In this document: positions 43,601 to 57,800 of the stretch, one piece after another
Numbering within the stretch: position 1 is the stretch's first letter
Layout of the letters: every line of letters begins with the position of its first letter
NCBI RefSeq assembly: GCF_021130785.1
Contig: NC_060211.1
Coordinates: forward strand, 23,421,001-23,485,000
From: Homalodisca vitripennis
Lineage: Eukaryota; Arthropoda; Insecta; Hemiptera; Cicadellidae
DNA length: 64,000 bases
Reading direction: 5' to 3'
Translations under genes and position numbers: made by a program
The notes under the pieces: model-generated
Told to the model about the DNA's origin: nothing
Seen by the model: only the letters and a program-made list of their open reading frames with translations
Databases searched by the model: none

Positions 43601-46600
43601 TTCATGAATCCCAGCATGTTGTGCAACATGGACCTCTGAGCTGTTGGCAGAGAATGTTCCGTCAGTAAACGTTATAGTTATCTGCTGCGATTACAATTCC
43701 TGTTTTATTCTCAAGGTAGCACCAACAATACTAGGTGCACCTCTGGTAATTACCTGCACTACATTATATTAATAATCAAATTCGTTATTTACATGAAAAC
43801 TGAGTACAGAAATGACGTCAGGCGTTTAAAAATTCTTCTAAAGTGTAAAAAGACTTCTGTAACAACCAGGTCTTGAAATTCTTGTCTTCTTTGCATTTCT
43901 TCAAGTCATCTGGTAGTTGATTCTATAGTTTTATAGTCATATAGGTTTTAGGGTACTTAAATAATCTATTATACTTCATAAACTATTGGAAATTCCTCAC
44001 AATTTATTGTTTCCTTAAGATCTTGTAAACATATTTTTAGGTACAATTTTAAAAATAAATATCTTACAAATAGGCAAATAATAACAGAAATGTTTTTGTT
44101 AGTAACATCTGCTGTATGATTTACAAAGTAACTTTAGATGTGAACTGAATAAAAAAAAGAAAAAGAACCGAGAATAACAAAATTAATATCCAATCCTAAC
44201 TTATTTGACTTGTATATGACCGTATATTTGCACAGCATTGCACGGTTTGTTGTTTAAATGTCTAAGAAAGTGTTTAAATTTCAAACATCAACAATAAAAT
44301 TCAAGGTATTAATTTAATTTCACACATGAGTTTTATTTAGTTTATACTTATTTAAATAAATATACTCCCAAATGTTTAAATATACTTTAATAATTGAAGA
44401 ACTGAAAAAAATTTTTTTGGAGGACCTTATGGTTACAAGGCAGTTGGTTGGCACTGATGTGAGTTTTATTATTTCAAATTATTGATGTTACAAATTTTCC
44501 ATCTGATGAAATGTATTCTGAAGATAACCTTTGATACACAGATTAGTAATAACTTAAATAAATAATAATTTCCGAAAACACTGAAAATAGATTAATTTGT
44601 TCTTTGAGTGACAATGAAATGAAGTTTTAAAATATGTGATCAATAATTATTGTCTAGTTTTAAATTAAAGGAAAACTTTCATTGCTGCCCAACATGTTAC
44701 GTTTGATTACTAAACTATAGAAAAAAAGTAATTTTGTTACGGTGCCAGTAACACAGTGACGTTACCTTCCTCCTTGGTGGCGTCCTCAAGGGTTGAGGTG
44801 GGCAGCTCTCCCCAGCGCCAGGACTGCTGGTGGCTCTGCTCTCCGACTTTGCACTCATCGCCCTCGGACACTCCTCGTTTGATCTCAAACTCTGTGTCAC
44901 TCTGCACCGGGGTGAACTGCCGATTGTCATGCGGGCTACCAACACACATTTACACATTTCACTACACTGAGAAAACTATGATGTGATAATGGTTTATGAT
45001 GGTCCAATTAAACTAATTTGATAACAACAAAAGTTGATACTGTTACTTAACGCTATGTTGATGGATTTCCAGATTATATAAGGGTAATGTCTCTTGATAC
45101 AGATACAAGATACAGGGTATAGTGAAAAAGATTCTGTAATTTTTACCTACATTCTAAGTGTGGTTGGCTGAAGGGAAAATTCCTGTTCCTACAGTTGGCA
45201 TCACTGATAGTTTAAGCGCTAACCCCTTGCTTCTTATTTCTGTTACTCCCATTAGACGATTTAGGTAGTTTTTGACCAAAGTGCTGTGCCTATTTGTCAA
45301 ATTTTGAAATTATGTCTTTAAAAAAATGTGACGACATATTTTAGCAAAGGCTAGAACAAAAACCACCATGTCACAATTTTTTTCAAGACGTTATGATTTT
45401 TATCAGTTATGTTCACCTTGTCTATGAAACAGTTATACCACATTTATTTTTTTCAAGGAGTAAATGAATGTTCAAATCGTCATGATGAAGAGTTCTGTGA
45501 AAAATGCAATATAATATTCCAAAACCTCACAATAAAATTGGTTCAACTCAAAGCAATAGTACGATCCACATATGTACAGTGGAAAAAAAGGTGTTTATAT
45601 GACCTTTACGAAAATGTTCATGCCACTCTTATGTTTTGTTAGTTAGCTCACTGCTTGATAGATGACTTTCAAAAACTAACAAATAAACACAACTATTTCT
45701 AAGAAATTCTCTGCAAAATTTGGCTTTCTCTTAAGTAAACATCATCTTCGTTATAGGTAACGATACCGGAAACCTTATGACTCTACCTTGTTATGTCGGA
45801 GAGAACATGTCTCCCTTTTTGTAAAAAAAGACTAAATTAGCCTAGTCAAGACTTGGGAGATCGACTTGTTTTGGCTGGTTGAGGGTGACCACCAATAGCT
45901 TTTCCTTTTTCACAGGTTGAAGATATTCTCATACATATTATAAACACATGGAATGCAGGTCAATATTTTTCTTCATTTGATTCTCTAAGGTCTGTCATTT
46001 TCAAAATACTACACCATGTGATATGTTGTTCAAATTTCCAGTGGTAATCGTTATTTCCTCTTGATGGGTAGTTGAATTTTATTGTATTTAATTCGCTACT
46101 ATGATCATTGTTGTTTAGCTTTTTTTTACAAAAGAGTATCGTTCATAAAAATGGGGTAGTATTTTGGATGTAAATTACACAAACTTGCATTAAATATTAA
46201 CTTTTAATACTTTATTCACCTTAATATAAAGTTTTCATTAAGGTATCATGCACAACACATCTTGTATATGAAATATTTCAGACAATTTCTGTATGTATGA
46301 TATTAGTAGAGAGCCTGTTCATGCTTGTCATGCCTTTAGCAAAGACATTCAGAGGGTTTCAGCTACACAGGAATTAAATACTGGTCCAAACACCTCGTGA
46401 ACCATCAGACACTGACCATTCAAAATGTATATTTTTAATATTGGCAATTTCATGCACATGGGTAACACGATAATCATTAGAAAAACACACAGGCAAGATT
46501 TTAAAATGAAGAAATCACAAGAAACGAGTTATTGAATTCGATCATTGACAACAGATCTGACTGGAGATCTCAATAGAACAATTATCTGAGGTGCAGCAGT

Positions 46601-49600
46601 ACTTTACGATTTGACGTTTTCACGATAGGAGATAATCCACCAACACGATCGTTAAACTATCCAGACTAAATCAATCTAATTGAACCACCAACCAGTTCAG
46701 TTGTCTATGAAAGAACCAAAAGAGTATATTTTCATGCTTTGTAGTCCAGAAGGGGTCACTCAGGCAGGGAAGACTACACTAAACACAGATTACAATAATT
46801 GTGAGATAGGTTAGTTACAAAACGGTGATGATGCTGGACGCTGTGATGACACGGAATGGAGCTTCGTCTGCCACAGCCTCTCGAGTGACCCTGTCAGTTA
46901 TACTGACTGTTATTCGTCACAAGTGTTCAAATTTACCTCTCATTGAAATTTAACGATAGTTATCTGTTAATTATCTATCTGTAATGATAATTGTCTAAAG
47001 ATATCTAAAAAACTTTATAATCCTTTAACAGTTGATTGTATATTCAATCTAAGTAGTTTAACACTTAGACAATTGGTGATTTTTGAGTATGGTCTTATTC
47101 CCTTGGTACATATAGACGTGGCAATTTGTTCCTAGGACTGAAGGTTTTCCACATGGTCTCTATGTACACATTGGGACCGTAAAAACTATGATCATGAATA
47201 CATAAAATGTATTAACAACCAATCAGCTTTTTGTAAGGTTGCAATTATTTTGAATGTAAAAGTTTGAGTCAACACACAGATGTTGTAGATCAACACTTTT
47301 ATGTGTTTTCTTATAATTAATTTGTAATTTAATTAGTATTCTTTCTTTGTTGTTAGCCCTCTGCTCTGATTTTCAAAATCACGAATAAACATAGTTTATT
47401 GTGGCATCTTTTGTTGAGTATGTGAAATATATCATTTGTACTCAATAAAAATAATTAATGTTAATTAGTGAAAATCTTTGTTTTGTTTAATGTTAGTGCT
47501 ATGACTGCTTATAAATAATTATTACATATATCAACAAATAAATAAGTAACATTATTTATCAACAACAAATAACTAGACTTCACTCTTTTCTTATAAATAA
47601 TAGTTGTTTGTAGGCCTCATGGATTACAAGACAATCTAGATTTTGTGTTTTCCTTTGAAGTTTGGTTCCTTATATACCTGTATTTTTAAAACTATATAAT
47701 ATTTTTCAATGTTCAGTTCTCAGACCTTTTTTATTCCACCCATTTTGTGTAAACCCATTTTTCAAGAAACTCACGTAACATTTCATTTCTACACCTAATA
47801 TGTATGAAATTCATTTTACCATAGGTTATTGAAATAATCATACGTAAGTGATCATAATTCCTGTGCTATATTTATTGTTTTAAACCTCTTAATGGTGACA
47901 TCCCAAAAAAGTCTGCTGTTTAAAACTTGTAAAATGATTGACACTACTAGGATAGAATATGAGTGTTACTCATGTACATAAAATATAGTTTTCTAGCAAA
48001 CATGTTCAGTTTAATTCGATCTAAGAATCACTAAAGATCAAAATTAATACTAATAGCTGGTGATTTGTTTTTCAGACAATTCACTGTTACGTTTCTTTAG
48101 TATGCCATTTTTTTCATTGAAATTCATATTTATTTGACCAAATATTCCAGCTATTTTCAACACCTTTAAATGACACATCATGTTTGCAATCGTTTGTTTA
48201 CACCAAGGTACAAAACAAGGGTGTTGTCCACCTTGTTGCCAAGTCATGAAGTTAAAAGTTATTGTTGTCCCAAACAACATGCCAAATTCTCTCTGGTCTG
48301 CTTCAACCAAAACAACTCTTAATGAATATCATCCAGAAAATTTGCCTTTTTGTACCTTTAAATGTATTATGGCAGTTAAGTAAATTAAGTATGAACTTAA
48401 GAGGCTCTTTCATTAGTTATTGTGACAATAGTTATTCTTTATCGTACAAAGGACAACATGACAAAACGCATGTCTTATTTATTGTATTAAAATCTGACAA
48501 TAACTTTTGTTGGGAACAAAATTGCAAGAAAAGTATTAAATTCAGAAATTATTAGAAATTATTTTCAAAGCAATCTCTTAGCTTGTAACAAAGAATGGTT
48601 TTCTAAGAGATCAAAAATTTATATATTTAATATTTTGTTTCTTTCTGCAAAATAATCTTTTACTGATTCAGAACTATGATACCCATCATTGATCTAATAA
48701 ATTAATTTAAAACCTATTTTGTATATCAACTATAAGAATAAATTAAAATAAATATTAAAAACAACAAACTTTTTTATTTTTATCATTGGATATTGCCAAA
48801 TTTAAGTAGAAAGCTCATTTTAATTTGGACCTTCAACACCTTCACTGCGGCTCTATACTGAGTGATTTTGAATATCTTAATGCTTTGAGTGATGCAGGTA
48901 TTTTGCTATGTTACCTCCTTAATTTGCTGGCCTAACTTTTGTATATTTGCAAGCTTTTCAAAAACATTTGTCTGGTAACAATGAAAAAAATAAGTTTGTC
49001 TAGTCTTAGTATTGTTTTGTGTAGTTAGTGGGATTTAGACTAGTGCGACTCTTGTATTATTATTGCTTTAAATGTAAAACGATAAAGTAATCTCAAAATT
49101 ATTATGAAAATTAATGCCTGTTGTTTTGTTATCAATAGTAAGCTTAGTTAGTATGTGTTGATGAGATAATGACTTACTTAGGAAAAGGAGATACATTTTC
49201 ATTAATAAAACATTTGGATTATATGACACTTACTATTGTTATAAGTTATATCTATCATTAATAATGGCTATTGTCCAACGTCCAATTATCCATTGTTAAA
49301 AATAAACTTGAAACAATAAATAATCATACAATTTTTACTCATCCTTTTCAGATGGTGATAATATTTTGATATCTTAGTAGCCAATTAATTTACTAAAGAT
49401 GATATTATGATAATTTGTTAATCTATTCCATAAGAAAAGTGATAAAAGTTAGCAGTTGTGAAAGTGACCTTGACTGTCCTTGCACCCATGCCTATGTAAA
49501 AACCATGTTATCTCAGATAAGAATGTTGTAACAACAAAACCGATGTCTTATCTGTGGAGGTCACTCACTCAAATCATGAGGTCAACAAATGTTAAGACAT

Positions 49601-51704
49601 GCATCACAAATATTCCGCCTGGTGGTGTAGCTCACTCACCTACAGCCTGGAGTTAGCTCGGTGTCACTAAAGAAGTGTATGTCGGACTCGACAGGCGCAT
49701 CTTTAATGTGAGCCAACTCCTCAATGTTGCTATTGTCAGGCACCTCCACAGTAGAGCTGCTGGTGGTCACTGGTTTCTGAAACCGACCAATTTTATTTCT
49801 TTTAAAAAATAACTACAATTTTTGCTCCTCTAACAGAATAAGAACATAACATTGCTTTAGATTTAATTAAAACAGACTCTTCTCTTGTAGGCCTTATTTT
49901 ATGTCATGAATTAATATTGAAACCTAAAAATAAATCCAGGACCTAAACGATTTTTATAAATAAATTGTTAGGAGAAATAAAAGTTTAACAAGTATAGTTT
50001 GGTTAAACTAACCTGATCTGGACCTAGATCCTCAATCTGGAAAATTGAATCAAAATCAGGCTGATCCTTCTTTGGTTCATTGCTGATATCGGCGACATCA
50101 ATATTGCTGTTCCTCCTTTGGGCACCATTGTTGGTCTTCTTCTTCAGGAGGGACTTCTTCCTTCGCTTGCGCTTGTTGCCGGGCAGTGACGTAGACACTC
50201 TCTCCGACAGCGGCGAGTCATCGTCCTTGTTGAGGTCCAGTCCGCTCAGACCCTTGCTCGGAATGGAATCCGTAGAGCTCTCGGACTCCCTTTCTATCGG
50301 CTTGAAATCGGCACTGGCAGCACTCAACTTGCGACCACTCTCTCGCTCAACTGTCTCTGCCTTGAATGTTTTCACTACACTTCCACCACCAGCGACCACT
50401 ATTTTCGGGGTCCCAGACAATTCTGGATCACCTTCATTTTTCAACCTCTCATCATCAGTGGCCCTGTCTTCAAACCTGAAATCATATTGATTTTTCATGA
50501 TGACTGAACATAACAAAGCTTGCATTTATTTTCTCCATAAAAACCATGTAATTCCGCACTTTTTTAGCAATGAATTCCATATATCAAATAATAAAATCTG
50601 AGAATAATCACTTCATGATTACATTAAAACTGCTTTAACAACTAAATAAACCCTTCCAACGAACTTTTAAATCAATATAAGAGTTTCTACTATGACCCGA
50701 TAACAGATATAAATATAGACCCAACTAAGGACTAACGTTGTTTTGGGAAGGTTAACTATTTATTTTCCAAGACAAATAAAATTACCTCTGATCCCAATGG
50801 TTACCACTCTCGGTGAGGCTGTCATCTTTCAAGAGGTAACGCTCATGAAAACTGCCCTCTCTTGGGATGGGAGAACATGCTAAGTGAGGAGGGATTAACT
50901 CATCTCCCAACTCATCAACGGGAACTTCTTCCACAAAGAAAGCTTCCCCAGACTCTCCAAGTTTCATATGAATATCGACCGGCTCTCCATTGATCTCAAT
51001 GTCAACCTATAAAATACGAAGACGATAGTACTACTACTTGAAGATTTGTGTTGCATTGTATAAAGTTATCTCCTATGAGATTCTAAATTAAACGCAATAC
51101 ATCACTGTAAATCAGGCTTTTTAAACATGCAATTTAAACTCTACACATTAAATTATATATTCTACATTTTACACTGAATTCTAAATGTGCTGTTTGTTGT
51201 GATTATGTTACTAGATTGAAGTCACATCAAAGGACTTTTCAAAATGATACTGTTATAAAAAGGATCTTTATAAGTTAACTGTCTCTTTGAAACCAAAGTA
51301 TTTTTTACTCAAATGTGAAGAATACTTGTGAGGATAGTAAGTATCAACTTATATATATATAATTGTAGTACATTGAAGCAAAATTTCAATACTATAATAA
51401 CTAGCATAATTATAATAATAATAATAATAACAATTATAATTATGATTATGCTATAATTTGCTGTATAATTCCATAAAATCAACTGCTTATAACAAGTCAG
51501 AGTAACTTTACTGACCACTTTCTCCCTGCTCCTCAGAACTCCAATCTTTCCAAAACGAACGTGAAACGGAGAACAGGTAAAGGTGCCATCAGGCTGCTCT
51601 ACGACCACAACATCAATGGCCCCAGTCAGAGTTGCTGCGTTAATTTCATTGTAGACGTAGCGGAAGTTGCTAATGAACTTACCCAAGTAGTTCATGCTGT
51701 GCAT
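34695..51704 (-). CDS. Lpin: Lipin, phosphatidate phosphatase (PAP), complete coding region
   Basis: Lipins dephosphorylate phosphatidate to diacylglycerol at the ER (triglyceride and phospholipid synthesis) and act as nuclear co-regulators. There are 17 coding exons: 51704-51516, 51006-50786, 50475-50013, 49776-49640, 44935-44766, 43640-43461, 43238-43112, 42444-42216, 41705-41585, 41434-41317, 41129-41058, 40640-40326, 38779-38652, 38090-37979, 37357-37243, 36862-36759 and 34827-34695. All have GT-AG borders and consistent phases. They total 2934 nt, or 977 residues plus stop. N-LIP spans residues 1-115 ([36 protein letters not shown]). A polybasic NLS is at 238-250 ([13 protein letters not shown]). 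DIDGT, the HAD-type DxDxT catalytic motif, is at 774-778, followed by LGHIL (785-789), the LxxIL co-activator motif. The C-terminus ([16 protein letters not shown]) matches the family. The ATG of codon 4 (MNYLGK) aligns with the usual start and is an alternative. No frame defects. Confidence 0.95.
36950..37055. repeat. Short GC-richer repeat with TTTAACCCTTTCAGTGCC start
   Basis: Lies in the lipin intron between exons 16 and 15. TTAA followed by CCCTTT resembles ends of some piggyBac-type nonautonomous elements. A similar 'ttaaccctttgaaacc' is at 52563. No second end was found, so the class is a guess. Confidence 0.25.
38923..39385 (+). mobile_element. 5'-truncated LINE inserted in a lipin intron, with perfect 13-bp target duplication
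   Basis: Identical 'attttatgttgat' copies flank the insert (38923-38935 and 39373-39385). Inside, the plus strand is open to a natural stop at 39356-39358: [40 protein letters not shown], then [20 protein letters not shown]. This is the common C-terminal tail of RTE/jockey-like reverse transcriptase proteins. The element ends in a (TGA)n microsatellite, as several LINE families do. It lies antisense to lipin, between the exons 40640-40326 and 38779-38652. Confidence 0.85.
44936..49639 (-). other. Largest lipin intron (4.7 kb)
   Basis: Between the coding exons at 49776-49640 and 44935-44766. AT-rich; I saw no nested gene or clear transposon. Confidence 0.6.
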
Positions 51705-51706
51705 AC

Positions 51707-54700
51707 CTAAACAATCACAAAAACTAATCATTTTAACTGTCTTTTAATTTATTATTACTTTTCTAAATTTATACATAAAATTAATACTACTGTAAATGTT
51801 TTTGCTAAATGTTTATTCCAATAGCCATCAACATATTTATAGTATACAGTTGTATTGTTTATAAGGCTAACAAATGAAATCAAACTCGCTCAACTGGTAC
51901 TGGGAAAGAGAAATTATGCATGGTCATCTTGGAACAAAGCCAGCTGAGAGATGTTCTAGAATCGTGCTGTCCACCAAAATTTGCACATCCCAAAATAGGA
52001 ATTGGCAACTGCACGAAGAGAGAGAGAACATTTAGCATGACCAACTCCCTTTGATTCTACTGCATTGATTTATTTAAAAATAATAAAAACTTTTGCCACT
52101 TTAGTTAACTCAATTCAAATTTATGCATTATCAAAAATTATTTTAAACTACCATAGTCTATTTATTACCAAATTGTGAACTTTTAGAACACACTACACAC
52201 AGTATATATTATTTTTGTGAATGTCACAAATTTTTAAGACACTATTTGTACTACAATATAAAATGTAATACTTTTAACGTGTTTTATAATTACATGGTCT
52301 AATAGTTTAAAATTGATTACCAATCTACCTTCTAACATTTCGTAAATTAATTATGTAGGCTACTGGATGTGTACCTAAAATTCTTATTTTGAACTTCCAA
52401 CATACGTGCACGTGCATACGCACACACACACGTACTGCTTTAAACACACAATAGCTATTTAAGAATTTTAATATAACAATTTATCATCATGTATGAAACT
52501 AATATAGGCTAATATTTATACAACTGTAGAAACCAGGTATTCCCTGTACAGTAATAAGAGTCTTAACCCTTTGAAACCAGCCCAAAAATTCAGTTTTACT
52601 TCTAAACACCACCGCTATTAAATCCAGTTTACTTGCAACCAAAAAGGCTAGCCTCAAAATGGTACTTTTGACAAAGTCCTACAAAAACTGGTGTAACTCA
52701 TCTATAAGTTAAATAGTAGAATCTTAGTGATTATTGTCTTGATTTACTCAGTAGGCCTATTAAATTTAATGTATTGGTATTTTTTGTTTTAATTTTAACT
52801 TTTTTAATCGAATGTTCAAAACTAGGGTAAAAAAATATTTCAAGAAACCATTTTTATTGTAATAAAGTATACATGTCAGAAACCTTCAGAAAAAAGTTTG
52901 GAAACATATTTCTAAAAACGTATTTGTTTGATATGTCACTCACTGCCTTTCAGTGAAAAAAAAAACACTTTAAAATAATTATTATAATCTGAAATGATGA
53001 TTCCGGAGACAATATGCAGAAATTAAGTTAATGAATTACTTTGATCATTCAAAGGTAATGAGCCAAGACCTCAGCCAATACTTGCATTATTTAGACCATA
53101 TACATAATGTCAAGTAGACGATATACATAATAGAGAATCCATCCATTGAATATGAGCATGATTATTTTGGTTGTATTTTTAGGTATGTGTAATTATTTTT
53201 AAGATGATTAATATTTACTACATAAGGACAACTAATAAAAACTTTAATGCAGTGAACTTATTGCTGGTACAGGTTGGGATAGTGAACATCTAGTAAAGGA
53301 TACCAATGTCCACAACCATTGTAACAACATTCAACATAAAGCAAATTTGTAAGGAAGCTATATTAAATATTTTTTAAATCAATATCACATAAAAAACATA
53401 ATTATGGTACGTTGAAAGGCCTTGAGCAAGCTAATTAAGCAAGCAATGCAAGCTATGGAACTGTTTTCTTAGTATTCAGATGTATTCATTTTTGGCCAAG
53501 ATTCTTTAAAATAATAAATAGGCCACTGTGTTAAGTTCCATGAGACCATAAATAAGTTCATCACATTATTAATAGTGTGTACTGAACCACTGCAGTCTCA
53601 TGAGGATGGATTCTCGTTCACTATATTTAGATCATTACACATGTGTAACTAAGACCAGATTGTTTACTTTAACTTTATTTCATCACTAACCACAAGTAAG
53701 GGGAGCCACAGCTGTCCAATGAGCTTGCAGCTACTTTAATATATTAATATGTCTAGGGAATTTAAATAATAAACTATCAACAACTAGCTTACAGTATTAA
53801 ATAAGCATTTAGTTTCAAAATTTAATAACTACTTTTATTACTCTTTGGCAAAAAAAATTTAAAATTTGGCTTAATAATATTTATGTATTAAGTTATAATA
53901 ATATGTTTCAAAGACATGAAAATGTAATTGTCCTTAGCATTTAAATTGGACAGAGACCAATAAACAGACCCTGTTTGTATACCACTTAGTTAGTATCATC
54001 ACCAATATTTCATAAATCAAATAACAGAACTATCAATCGATATCACTGCAGTTTTAATAAACAGCCGCCACAACAATCAAATTATTGATATTTCTTGATA
54101 TTTAAACTACTGAACCAACATGTTAAACCAAATTACGTTATATATAGGTATTCAAAATAATTATATATATATATAGTTCACCTATGTTTTTATACAAACC
54201 TGAAAAAGTAATGGTTATATAATTAGTTTAAAAATCAAACAAATATATGTATTAGCCTACATGTAACAAACAAACCAGTGTAAAACTTACTTATTTCTTA
54301 CTATTTTAAAGATAAACATAGGTATCTGACACCTTGAAACACAAAGAGCATGTTATCATCATTGTATTTGCTGCCATTAACTTACTAAAGTATAACACAA
54401 ATGATTTTAATTTGTTTCATTTATAAATTTAAAACAATATTGTTATTTAGGGTGGCAATAACTAATTGTAAATAACTATAATTAGGACTAGGGTTTCTGT
54501 ATTCAATAGTTTACGTAAATATTTTAAAACCGATATGTGGTTAGATTATCGACTGTCATGGTGGTTGCTTATTACATTGCAGCCATCAATATCACAGTGT
54601 TTCTAAAACAGGGTTCTACATAAGTAACATGTTTGAAATTAAAAGAATCAATTTATTATACACGGTATACCTCATAAATAAAATAGGACAATAACCATCA

Positions 54701-55500
54701 ACAAACAATTGGGACTGTTGATAAGAAAATTTTTATTTAAACAACTACAACAACAGACTATCTTGAACCAAAGATAATTTTTAAATGCTATTTAGATTAG
54801 CTTTTAATTTTATTTATATTAATTCGCTTTTAAATCAAATATTTTGTTTACAATCTGAAAATATGTTTAACATTAATAAGAAAAGATTAATCAGTAACAG
54901 TTGACTATACTGTGGGGTGTAATTAACATACTATAACCAACCTTTAAATTAATCATTTAAACTTTGAGCACTTCACATTGAATGAAGAATATTTGTTCGA
55001 TATTCTAAACAGACTATGATTTAAAAAATGCACATCTTAAAATAGGCCTAGGCTCAAACCTTCCTACTTATACCTAAATTGTAGTCATATAGTATGTGAT
55101 TAATTTCTTATCCAATAAAACATTGTGCTTATTATTATGGTGTAAGCATTTCCAAGAGCTTTATAACATTAAAATTGAGCTACTATCAATCCAAACATTC
55201 ATTCAGGCCATGCACTATAATTAATTATATGCTATTTGAACTAAAATATAACTCAAAACTTACAGGAACTATATTAATGAAGTGAATCCAATCTTATGAC
55301 ATCTTAGGTTTTACTTCCTGAATTTAGTAGCCTAAATTCATCCTTTGTTCTTTCTTGAAATCCTTTGTTCTTGAGAATTATTCTAGATAAGCCGACATTA
55401 GTTTCAAATCAACGGTAAGCTATTGCGATACACAAAGAATTTTAAATCACTGTCATTGAAAACCAATTCAAACAAACATGATATCACTACACTATTAAAT
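51707..55500 (-). other. Presumed lipin 5' intron, nothing else recognised
   Basis: An acceptor AG (51708-51707) lies 2 nt before the lipin start codon, so the leader must come from an upstream exon. The interval is AT-rich with no coding signal. Confidence 0.5.
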
Positions 55501-55559
55501 TCGATATAGGCCAATAATAATAAATAACGACACAGAGAATTTTGAGTTGATTTAGAGCA

Positions 55560-55800
55560 CAAACTGACAGCTGGTTTTCTTCTCTTTCTATCCCTTCTCC
55601 TCTTCTTACGCTACCTACACAACACCAGACGCAACCGGACAGCCAATCTACGCCAAACGTCACATCAGCTGATTTCTACGAAGAAAGAGGGGATATCGCG
55701 CGAGAGCGAGAACCAATGACAGAAGAGAACGACGATTATGAAGGTGGCGCGATATTTAACATTCACTTCTACGGAAATTTGACCTATTTCCCTAACTTCG
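55560..55800. promoter_or_regulatory. CpG-rich island, possible alternative promoter
   Basis: A local drop in AT content with several CpGs (for example 'gatatcgcgcgagagcgaga'), CCAAT motifs ('gccaatc', 'accaatg') and an inverted pair 'gatatcgcgc'/'ggcgcgatattt'. It could serve lipin (minus strand) or an unseen plus-strand transcript. No initiation element is decisive. Confidence 0.3.
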
Positions 55801-56196
55801 GTCTTTATTCGCAAACGTAGAGTGTAAAAAGGTAAAAATGTCACGAATATACAAAATCTAAAGTGACATACAGTGCTTCTTTACCATGCAGTATTCATTT
55901 TTCTGTGTTCAAGATGGATCATTTGAAAGGATAATATAATTTCGTACATTTACTATTGTTGTTACAAATAGTAAGGATAGTCCAGGATGATGATCAACAG
56001 AAAAGTAATCAGAGGACTACCCAATATTACTCCCATAAATTGTAAACTAACATTCTCTGTATGTTTGCTAGAAGTGAATGTATCAAACTCATTTTAACCC
56101 CTAGACTTCTTATCTACGAAGGGTTATTTCATTTCTCCAAAGTTACACTATATCCGCCGTTTAAACTGTCAGCCTTTTCCCCTGTTATATACAAGG

Positions 56197-56436
56197 CAAG
56201 GACGTAGCCAGCGAGGGAGTCCAAGGGACCCAGACCCCCTCCCCAATAAAAATTTGTTTAGTATTACTGACATGTACTGCTAAAAGTTCGTTCTCAACAT
56301 CGAAACGGAACAAGAACATTTTAAGGAACAAAATGGGAAATGAGCGGTTTGATTGCACTCACCTTACTTTTTGTCCACTACGGGAAAATATCAGTCGTCT
56401 TGACCCCCCAAAAATTTATTTCTGGCTACGTTCTTG
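56197..56436. mobile_element. MITE family A, copy 1
   Basis: The ends 'caaggacgtagccag' and 'ctggctacgttcttg' are inverted repeats matching at 14 of 15 positions. The interior ('aaggaacaaaatgggaaatg', 'ccactacgggaaaatatcag') matches copies at 61105 and 62466. Length about 240 bp, non-coding. Confidence 0.8.
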
Positions 56437-56559
56437 ATAGAAGGGTCCACTTACTTACACCATTTACTATGAATCTCGGCAAAAGAAACGTCATCATCAA
56501 TTGTATAATCTATTTGGTGATGAATAAAAAAGTTTGTATTGTTTTCCACCGACTGAGGC

Positions 56560-56815
56560 AGTGGCGTATATAAAAAAACTATTTCGAGGGGAGTGATGCA
56601 TTGGGTGGTTTACTAGGTACGGTATAACAATCGTCGAAAAATACGAGCTCGGGAATCTTTTTCCAGGGAACTTTTGAGCTTAAAGGCCTTATAAATGTGT
56701 CCTACCTTAAAACAAACTACTAGGTTCAGTTTTAATGTCTCTCTTTCAAAGTTTCGGGGGGGTCTGAGTTTCCGCGCCCCCCCCCCCTTATATACGTTCA
56801 TGGGCTGCGTTGTCG
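56560..56815. mobile_element. Second small inverted-repeat element
   Basis: It starts 'gcagtggcgtatataaaa'. It ends 'cttatatacgttcatgggct', whose reverse complement is 'agcccatgaacgtatataag'. It is about 250 bp with a poly-C run near the right end. It lies about 125 bp from family A copy 1. Confidence 0.5.
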
Positions 56816-57389
56816 TTATGTTCACTTCACTAACCGATCTTAATTAACTTGCTAACTAACGATTCGAAAACAGTGGTTAAACATTATTGGGCATAGTAGA
56901 AACATGATCTCTCAACCACTAATCTGATTAATACCATACTTTTTACCAAATTGGATTTTCACCAAAACGAGTGAAATATTTTGTAGTGGTTTTATTTATC
57001 AGATACTTACATTAAAATTGTTCGCTAGACAACAATATAAGTTATATTAATTCAAAATAATATTGTTTTTCAAATTTTGCTAAGTAATACCAACATGCTT
57101 TGTGCACATTGTTAACTTTTAAAAACTAAATATAAGAGTAAAATATTCCTTACTAGGTTTATTTGTAACCATCGAGTTGCGATAATATTAAAAACACAAA
57201 CTGTTGTATTGATTGTTATCGAAACTCAAAACCGATTACAAAACAGGATTGAAACTTTGCACGCATTATTGTCAAGTTAGTTTTATGATAAAACAATGTA
57301 TTTAAAACATCTGTCCTCATTCTTAAGTGGCTTAGATTTGAAGAATTAAACAATAATTGAACGATAAAAATTATGACTTGTATACTTAC

Positions 57390-57560
57390 ACTAAATTGCA
57401 ATATAATGATCAATCTCCAGTGACAAAATTCACAAACCACTTCACAAAATACATAGTCCATACATCACAATAATATTATCACAAATAACAGTCTATAGAT
57501 AAAATTAATAAAATATATCACAATCTATTGTAGTAAACAATTAAATATGATGAGATATAC
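57390..57560 (-). other. Candidate non-coding first exon of lipin
   Basis: A strong donor on the minus strand (AGT|GTAAGTAT, exon end at 57390) lies downstream of a CpG-rich region. Splicing to 51706 would put an out-of-frame ATG (57461) in the leader, reading on past the lipin start region. The 5' boundary is unknown, and the assignment rests on donor strength and position only. Confidence 0.35.
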
Positions 57561-57800
57561 AACAGACTGTCCGCCTAGGCCGAAACAACACGCGCGGTCA
57601 CTTCTGTCGTGCACACACTCCTCTATTGAACTGACTGACTAATCTGTTTTTGTCCTCGCGGTTTAAATATTACGAACTTGTTTATGCCGTCACAATATTC
57701 TGACCTTGACTCGCTCTCCGCGCCTCTCGACTAGGCCCAATCACGTGCCAGGATATCTCACGCCTTCCACAACGACCAATCAACAGGCTGGTTCATCTGG
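57561..57800. promoter_or_regulatory. Candidate lipin promoter, CpG-rich, with E-box and CCAAT
   Basis: Higher GC and CpG than the flanks. It contains 'aatcacgtgcc' (palindromic E-box CACGTG, about 57744) and CCAAT-type motifs ('cccaatcac', 'gaccaatcaa'). It is positioned just upstream of the candidate first exon. It could also drive a divergent plus-strand transcript beginning near 57800. Confidence 0.35.

Noticed and set aside
50080..50490. 136-codon plus-strand frame
   Set aside because: Antisense of lipin exon 3.
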